NCBI GenBank assembly: GCA_016218905.1
Contig: JACRCS010000288.1
Coordinates: forward strand, 1 to 16,934
Reading direction: 5' to 3'
Length of the DNA stretch: 16,934 nt
Source of the DNA: Deltaproteobacteria bacterium
GTDB lineage: Bacteria > Desulfobacterota_C > Deferrisomatia > Deferrisomatales > JACRMM01
The notes beneath the pieces are model-generated. The model had not been told where the DNA came from, did no database searches, and saw only the letters and a program-made list of their open reading frames with translations. Made by a program: the position numbers and the translations under genes. Position 1 is the stretch's first letter. Each line of letters starts with the position of its first letter. Positions 13,890-16,934 of this stretch are shown here, in pieces.

Positions 13890-14282
13890 ATGGAGACGAG
13901 ACCCATCCTGGTCGTGGACGACTCGAACAACATCCTGCTGACCGTCTCGAAGGCGCTCGCGAAGCTCGGGCTGCCGATCGAAACGACGGCCTACGCGGAG
14001 GACGCTCTCCTACGTCTGGAGCGCGGCACCGCGTACGCCGTGATCCTCCTCGACCTGGAGCTCCACGGAATGGGCGGACTCGAGATGCTGCGGAGGCTGC
14101 GCACGCGCCATCCCGGCGTCCCCGTCGTGGTCATCACGGCCTACGGGACCCGGGAGAACGAGGCGGAGGCGAGGAGTCTCGGAGCTGTCGACTTCATCGC
14201 GAAGCCTTTCACGCCCGAGGAGATCCGGGAGCGGGTGGCCCGGGCCGCCGGCCTCGAGGGGGCGCGGGCTCCTGGATCCTGA
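13890..14282 (+). CDS. Single-domain response regulator, paralogue of the one at 10958-11329
   Basis: This 130-residue receiver protein has D10/D11 (LVVDDS), phosphoacceptor D55 (ILLDLEL), VITAYG with the conserved Thr, and FIAKPFTPEEIRERV. There is no output domain; a short Ala/Gly/Arg tail ends the protein. ATG at 13890 is chosen because AGAGG lies seven bases upstream and the N-terminus then matches the other regulator; an in-frame ATG 18 bases earlier is possible. It follows the second kinase and shares ENEAEAR-x-LGA-x-DFI with the first regulator, so the kinase-regulator pair looks duplicated. Confidence 0.93.
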   Translation: METRPILVVDDSNNILLTVSKALAKLGLPIETTAYAEDALLRLERGTAYAVILLDLELHGMGGLEMLRRLRTRHPGVPVVVITAYGTRENEAEARSLGAVDFIAKPFTPEEIRERVARAAGLEGARAPGS

Positions 14283-14388
14283 CCCTTCAGGTACGAAATT
14301 GGGCCGTTCGACCCATGTACGAAGACGGCTTCGCGCCTTAGTGTCCCTCCGAGGCAATTGTCGTCCCCTGTTTCCATGGAGGTGAGTC

Positions 14389-14862
14389 ATGGCGCAAAAG
14401 GGCGGTTCAGTCAGCGTAGGTCCGATCGGCCTCGACATCGAGTTGAGGCTGGGGGACCTCCGGAATACATTGGAGTCGCTGACCTCCGCGTTGACAGGCC
14501 CCGTCGAGATGCTGACCGATACGGTCGCCGACGCGGTGGGGAAGTTCAGGAGCGCGGGAGTTCAGGGCCTCCGCTACGAGTGGGAGTGCTGCCAACGTGG
14601 TGACGAGTCGTGCTGCCACGAGGAGTCGAGAGACCTCTACAGCCGGATCACGGAGCAGCTCAGGTATGCGGCCGACAAGGGCATCCAGTCGGCCCGAAGC
14701 CTCCTGGAAGAGCTCGGAGAGGCCGTGGAGGGAGTGGGGAAGACGGTCGGCGGAGCGGTCTCGGGCGTCGGCCAGACGGTCGGCGGCGCCGTATCGGGAA
14801 TCGGCGAGACGATCCGGGAGACTGCGGCACCCTCTTCAGAGCAGCATCCCAAGCAGCAGTAG
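14389..14862 (+). CDS. Uncharacterised 157-residue helical protein with CC-x6-CC and 11-residue repeats
   Basis: I do not recognise a family. The ATG at 14389 follows a strong ribosome site (GGAGGTGAGTC), so the gene looks real. There is no signal peptide or clear membrane helix. The middle carries two cysteine pairs (C67-C68 and C75-C76) in an acidic stretch, suggesting metal binding or disulfides. The C-terminal part has tandem 11-residue units VG(K/Q)TVGGAVSG at 116-126 and 127-137 and a decayed third unit (IGETIRE). These correspond to 33-bp DNA repeats from 14734, an amphipathic or glycine-zipper type of pattern. The next gene begins nine bases after its stop, with the ribosome site next to the stop, so the two are probably co-transcribed. 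Confidence 0.75.
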   Translation: MAQKGGSVSVGPIGLDIELRLGDLRNTLESLTSALTGPVEMLTDTVADAVGKFRSAGVQGLRYEWECCQRGDESCCHEESRDLYSRITEQLRYAADKGIQSARSLLEELGEAVEGVGKTVGGAVSGVGQTVGGAVSGIGETIRETAAPSSEQHPKQQ

Positions 14863-14870
14863 GAGCGCAC

Positions 14871-15182
14871 ATGCCACGGGAGAGGCCGGAAACCCTCTCC
14901 CGTGCGTCTCTGCCGGCCATGACTTCGAAGATCACCCGCTTGCGCAATAGCGCCCGCTATGACGAGCTCCTCGGGGTCGTCTGCGAGCTCGAGGACGGCT
15001 CCTCCTGGGCCGTGAGCGGCGACGACGCCTTCACGGTCGAGGGGTGGACCCCGGGCGACACGGTGGAGATCTTCGGCCTTCACGGCTTGAGCGGCGAGCT
15101 CTCCAACGCCGATACCGGAGAGACGGTCGCCGCCATTCGCTACGCACCCCCTTTGAATTCCTCCGAGACGCGAACGGCTTAA
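14871..15182 (+). CDS. Uncharacterised small protein (about 103 residues)
   Basis: I do not recognise a family. ATG at 14871 is preferred because GGAGCGCAC precedes it, right after the stop of the upstream gene; an internal ATG at 14919 would give 87 residues starting at the more structured part. The body reads as a small beta-rich domain (GVVCELEDGSSWAVSG, then WTPGDTVEIFG), with an acidic, soluble composition and no membrane segment. An OB- or SH3-like fold is a guess. The close spacing suggests it works with the protein at 14389-14862. Confidence 0.7.
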   Translation: MPRERPETLSRASLPAMTSKITRLRNSARYDELLGVVCELEDGSSWAVSGDDAFTVEGWTPGDTVEIFGLHGLSGELSNADTGETVAAIRYAPPLNSSETRTA

Positions 15183-15205
15183 AATCGGCGTACCGCGTAC
15201 CGGGC

Positions 15206-15292
15206 CATCATGGGACTCATAGGAGCTATGGGACCTATGGGAGTTAAGCTCCCATCATTCCCATTATTCCCATTATTCCCATTACTCCCATC
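15206..15292. repeat. Tandem TCCCATTAT repeats with an adjacent inverse-oriented array and hairpin
   Basis: The left half contains spaced ATGGGA(C/G) and CTATGGGA units with a period of about ten; the right half contains four near-copies of TCCCATTAT with a period of nine. They meet at a perfect hairpin: ATGGGAG (15237-15243), loop TTAAG, CTCCCAT (15249-15255). The array could fold further by slipping register. It fills the gap between the unknown gene and dodecin and has no coding potential. Confidence 0.8.
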
Positions 15293-15386
15293 TGCCTTGC
15301 GTCCCGCCGACCCGCGGCTACCCTTGAGCAAACCTCGCGCCGAAGGCGTTTCTGCCCGTGGGCGAGCGCAACAGAGAGGAGGGACC

Positions 15387-15599
15387 ATGTCCGACAGCGT
15401 GTACAAAATCATCGAGGTCGTCGGGACGAGCGCGGTGTCCTGGGAGGAGGCGGCGAAGAGGGCGGTCGAGACCGCGAGCCAGACTCTCCGGGACCTCCGG
15501 GTGGCCGAGATCGAGAAGCTCGACATGAAGGTGGAGAACGGGCAGGTCGTGGCCTACCGGGCCCGCGTCAGCCTCTCCTTCAAGTACGGAAGCGATTAG
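15387..15599 (+). CDS. Dodecin family protein
   Basis: This 70-residue protein matches the dodecin fold: YKIIEVVGTS at the start, SWEEAAKRAVETASQTLRDL as the single helix, then DMKVENGQVVAYRARVSLSF as the beta-sheet. Dodecins form hollow dodecamers that store or buffer flavins. The tryptophan that stacks on the flavin in characterised members (in the LDWFEV segment) is Val39 here (LRVAEIEKL), so flavin binding may be altered or absent. A strong ribosome site (AGAGGAGGGACC) sets the start at 15387. The stop overlaps the stop of the convergent receiver gene (TTAG, 15596-15599), leaving no room for a terminator between them. Confidence 0.92.
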   Translation: MSDSVYKIIEVVGTSAVSWEEAAKRAVETASQTLRDLRVAEIEKLDMKVENGQVVAYRARVSLSFKYGSD

Positions 15600-16012
15600 C
15601 GGGAGCTTCCTCCTCCGCAGAGGAGGGCCCGCACGCGCGAGGGCAAGCGCCGGATATCGACAGGTTTGACGAGGCAGAGGGCGCAACCGGCCGAAAGCGC
15701 TCTGCGCCTGGCGGAGATGTCCGGAGCCACCGCGATGATGGGCACGGGGCTGAGGGCGCGTACGGCCGCGATGCCGTCGAGCTCCTCGGCCTCGATCCCG
15801 ATCTCGAGGAGGACGAGCTCGCAGGGGTAGAGGGAGAGGGCCGTCACGGCCTCGACGCCGCGCGCGGCTTCGATGACCTCGAAGCCCGCCCGGCTGAGGA
15901 CCTTGCTGAAGAGCAGGCGGTCGGCCTCGTGCCGGTCGACTACCAGCACCCTCGCCTTCGGGACTTCCTCTGGGGGCACGGGCGGCCTTTCGGAAGAGTC
16001 TAGAACCGCCAT
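15596..16012 (-). CDS. Receiver-domain protein with Glu at the phosphoacceptor position
   Basis: This 138-residue protein has a CheY-like fold after about 20 Pro/Glu-rich residues. The first strand is VLVVDRHE (D26, with Arg where the second acidic residue normally sits). The strand that should end in the phosphorylated Asp reads LVLLEIGI, putting Glu at position 70, and the conserved Lys is kept (LVKPVDI, K116). A Glu there mimics constant phosphorylation in some receivers, so this may be a phosphorylation-independent pseudo-receiver. ATG at 16012 is chosen as the first Met before the domain; upstream frame content shows no similarity and the ribosome site (GAGAAGC) is modest. An ACTGA-type repeat lies 27-52 bases upstream. 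It is convergent and overlapping with dodecin. Confidence 0.82.
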   Translation of the reverse strand: MAVLDSSERPPVPPEEVPKARVLVVDRHEADRLLFSKVLSRAGFEVIEAARGVEAVTALSLYPCELVLLEIGIEAEELDGIAAVRALSPVPIIAVAPDISARRRALSAGCALCLVKPVDIRRLPSRVRALLCGGGSSR

Positions 16013-16038
16013 GCTTCTCAAGCCGTTCGTCCCTTTCG

Positions 16039-16064
16039 ACTGAGGACTGAAAGACTGACGACTC
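16039..16064. repeat. ACTGA-type intergenic repeat upstream of the receiver gene
   Basis: The sequence GACTGAGGACTGAAAGACTG and a further ACGACT form three to four spaced ACTGA/GACTG units. They belong to the same style as the blocks at 711-795 and 16619-16650 and again lie shortly upstream of a start codon (16012, minus strand). Confidence 0.6.
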
Positions 16065-16124
16065 CATCCGGAAAGGCACTTTCCGGGTGGACACGAAAGT
16101 AGCACCTGGGCGCCGGGGCTGGCC

Positions 16125-16145
16125 ATCCCCCGTGCGGGGGATTTT
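16125..16145 (+). terminator. 7-bp hairpin followed by TTT
   Basis: ATCCCCC (16125-16131) and GGGGGAT (16136-16142) form a perfect stem with a GTGC tetraloop, followed by TTT on the plus strand. It resembles a short intrinsic terminator but lies between two divergent genes, where no plus-strand transcript should end unless transcription through dodecin continues antisense to the receiver gene. Confidence 0.4.
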
Positions 16146-16168
16146 GGCCGAATCCCGGCCTTCCGCGC

Positions 16169-16195
16169 TTGTGCTTCCCGGCGGAAGGGTAGAAT
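16169..16195 (+). promoter_or_regulatory. Possible sigma-70 promoter of the 70-residue protein gene
   Basis: TTGTGC (16169-16174) and TAGAAT (16190-16195) lie 15 bases apart, shorter than the usual 17, about 70 bases before the ATG at 16264. The -10 match is fair and the spacing poor, so this is only a possibility. Confidence 0.25.
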
Positions 16196-16263
16196 AGGGA
16201 AGCGCCGCAGCGGCGTTGGTCCCGGGTCGGCGACGCGCGGGGCTGCGGCAAGATGGAGGGTCA

Positions 16264-16476
16264 ATGTACGAAGAGGAAGTCCAGCTCGCCGCCTTTCGAG
16301 AGGCCGTGCTGGGCACGGTAGAGAATACGCCGCGGGCCGCCCAGATCTTCCGCGAGCTCGCCCGGCGCGCGATCGAGCTCCAGGGCGCGCCGCTCGACCG
16401 GCTCGGCCAGGACCCCGAGCTCTCGATGCTCGTCGACGAGTTCGTGGTGGAGTTCAGGATGAGGCGGGCGCATTGA
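16264..16476 (+). CDS. Uncharacterised 70-residue acidic helical protein
   Basis: I do not recognise a family. ATG at 16264 follows a good ribosome site (GGAGGGTCA). The protein is predicted almost wholly helical, with many Glu and Arg residues (FRELARRAIELQ, LVDEFVVEFRMRR), no cysteines and no membrane segment. It is divergent from the receiver gene and upstream of rubredoxin, from which it is separated by a repeat-rich gap of 178 bases. Confidence 0.65.
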   Translation: MYEEEVQLAAFREAVLGTVENTPRAAQIFRELARRAIELQGAPLDRLGQDPELSMLVDEFVVEFRMRRAH

Positions 16477-16654
16477 GAGAGTCCGGAGTCCCGGAGCCGA
16501 GCCCCAGGAGGGGGTCGGATCGCGGACGAGCTCAGGACGAGCTCGGATCGTGGAGGGCAGGACGCCCGAGAGGGATCACGGAGTCCCGAGCGAAGTCCAG
16601 GAGTCCGAGTTTGGGATTTACTGATAACTCGCGACTGAGAACTGACAACCATAG
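16477..16654. repeat. Repeat-rich gap before rubredoxin, including one copy of a 25-bp direct repeat
   Basis: The gap holds repeated GGAGTCC, AGTCCAGGA and CGAGCTC(A/G)G units, and at 16502-16526 a 25-bp sequence beginning CCCCAGGAGGGGGTCGG that recurs exactly at 16888-16912. It ends with ACTGATAACT / ACTGAGAACTGACAAC units (16619-16650) that stop five bases before the rubredoxin ATG. No gene is visible. Confidence 0.75.
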
Positions 16655-16834
16655 ATGATCGACAACCGGGCCTGGCAGTGCACCGTCTGCGGGTACGTCT
16701 ACGATCCCGCCCTAGGCGATTCGGCGGCCGGCGTGCCGCCCGAGACCGCCTTCGGAGAGCTTCCCCCGGCCTGGGTCTGCCCCATCTGCCGCGCCGGTCA
16801 GGACTACTTCGAGATCCTCGACGAATGCGCCTGA
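16655..16834 (+). CDS. Rubredoxin
   Basis: This 59-residue cytoplasmic iron protein carries single electrons through one Fe bound by four cysteines. The ligands are C9 and C12 in [16 protein letters not shown] and C42 and C45 in WVCPICRAG. The conserved aromatic core (W7, Y14, Y16, W40, F52) and the [13 protein letters not shown] segment fit the family, and the length is normal. Position 46, usually Gly in the CPxCG loop, is Arg. There is no clear ribosome site; the ACTGA-type repeat runs almost up to the ATG at 16655. A possible partner (reductase or oxidase) is not in the window. Confidence 0.93.
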   Translation: MIDNRAWQCTVCGYVYDPALGDSAAGVPPETAFGELPPAWVCPICRAGQDYFEILDECA

Positions 16835-16887
16835 GCCCGGCCCGACCGCGGTAGGGCCGGACAGGGGCAGAGTCCAGGACGAATCGA

Positions 16888-16912
16888 CCCCAGGAGGGGG
16901 TCGGATCGCGGA
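16888..16912 (+). repeat. Second copy of the 25-bp direct repeat, downstream of rubredoxin
   Basis: This 25-bp sequence is identical to 16502-16526 and is preceded, as in the first gap, by an AGTCCAGGA unit (16871-16879). The two copies flank the rubredoxin gene at a distance of 386 bp. Confidence 0.85.
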
Positions 16913-16934
16913 ACGCACGGAGGCGCGGGAGCGA

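Noticed and set aside
14297..14330. Direct repeat GTACGAA twice with a GGG...CCC stem between
   Set aside because: Seven-base repeats 26 bases apart and a three-base stem are within chance expectation.
15256..15291. CRISPR-like array
   Set aside because: The period is only nine bases with no unique spacers; it is a simple tandem repeat.
16144..16159. Sigma-54-like TGGCCGAATCCCGGCC in the divergent gap
   Set aside because: It has GG-N10-GC spacing but the -12 half reads CGGC instead of TTGC and most other positions fail; it also lacks any TTGC-N5-GCAA site nearby.

Overview
The window is GC-rich throughout (roughly two-thirds G+C by eye), densely coding and without introns. It reads as a chromosomal segment of a Gram-negative-type environmental bacterium that uses sigma-54 promoters and many two-component proteins. 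The short intergenic repeats of the ACTGATAACTGA and TCCCATTAT types recall those in environmental Proteobacteria-like, NC10/Rokubacteria-like and Acidobacteria-like genomes. I cannot assign a phylum from the sequence alone.

Layout. Positions 2-709 hold the C-terminal part of a NhaA Na+/H+ antiporter, cut by the window edge. A repeat-filled gap is followed by a complete NtrC-family sigma-54 response regulator (807-2168), a double-RCK TrkA (2281-3606) and, overlapping it by ATGA, a KtrB/TrkH potassium channel subunit (3603-5096). Convergent to these on the minus strand lie a KimA-like APC potassium transporter (5193-7286), a HAMP-PAS histidine kinase (7474-9312) and a stand-alone KdpD N-terminal/Usp protein (9309-10454); the last two overlap by ATGA. 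Divergent from them is a single-domain response regulator (10958-11329). Positions 11330-11943 are a gene graveyard holding a CorA C-terminal scrap, a REPIN-like inverted repeat and a VapC/PIN C-terminal scrap. A second histidine kinase (11973-13808) and single-domain regulator (13890-14282) follow; both are paralogues of the first pair. Then come two uncharacterised small proteins (14389-14862, 14871-15182), a dodecin (15387-15599), a receiver protein with Glu at the phosphoacceptor site (minus, 15596-16012), a 70-residue unknown (16264-16476) and a 59-residue rubredoxin (16655-16834).

How it fits together. The left two-thirds is a cation-homeostasis locus: Na+/H+ exchange, two unrelated K+ uptake systems, and a split KdpD-type K+ sensor. 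The main finding is a coherent set of control sites. Three good -24/-12 sigma-54 promoters are present, in front of kimA (minus, 7348-7363), in front of the KdpDN-Usp/kinase operon (minus, 10748-10763) and in front of the single-domain regulator (plus, 10905-10920). They are served by two pairs of 13-bp sites of the form TTGC-N5-GCMA. In both pairs the sites are exactly 31 bp apart centre to centre and sit 66-128 bp upstream of the predicted starts. This is the geometry of enhancer sites for an NtrC-type activator, and such an activator is encoded at 807-2168. I infer a Kdp-like potassium regulon rebuilt on sigma-54, with KimA rather than KdpFABC as a target.
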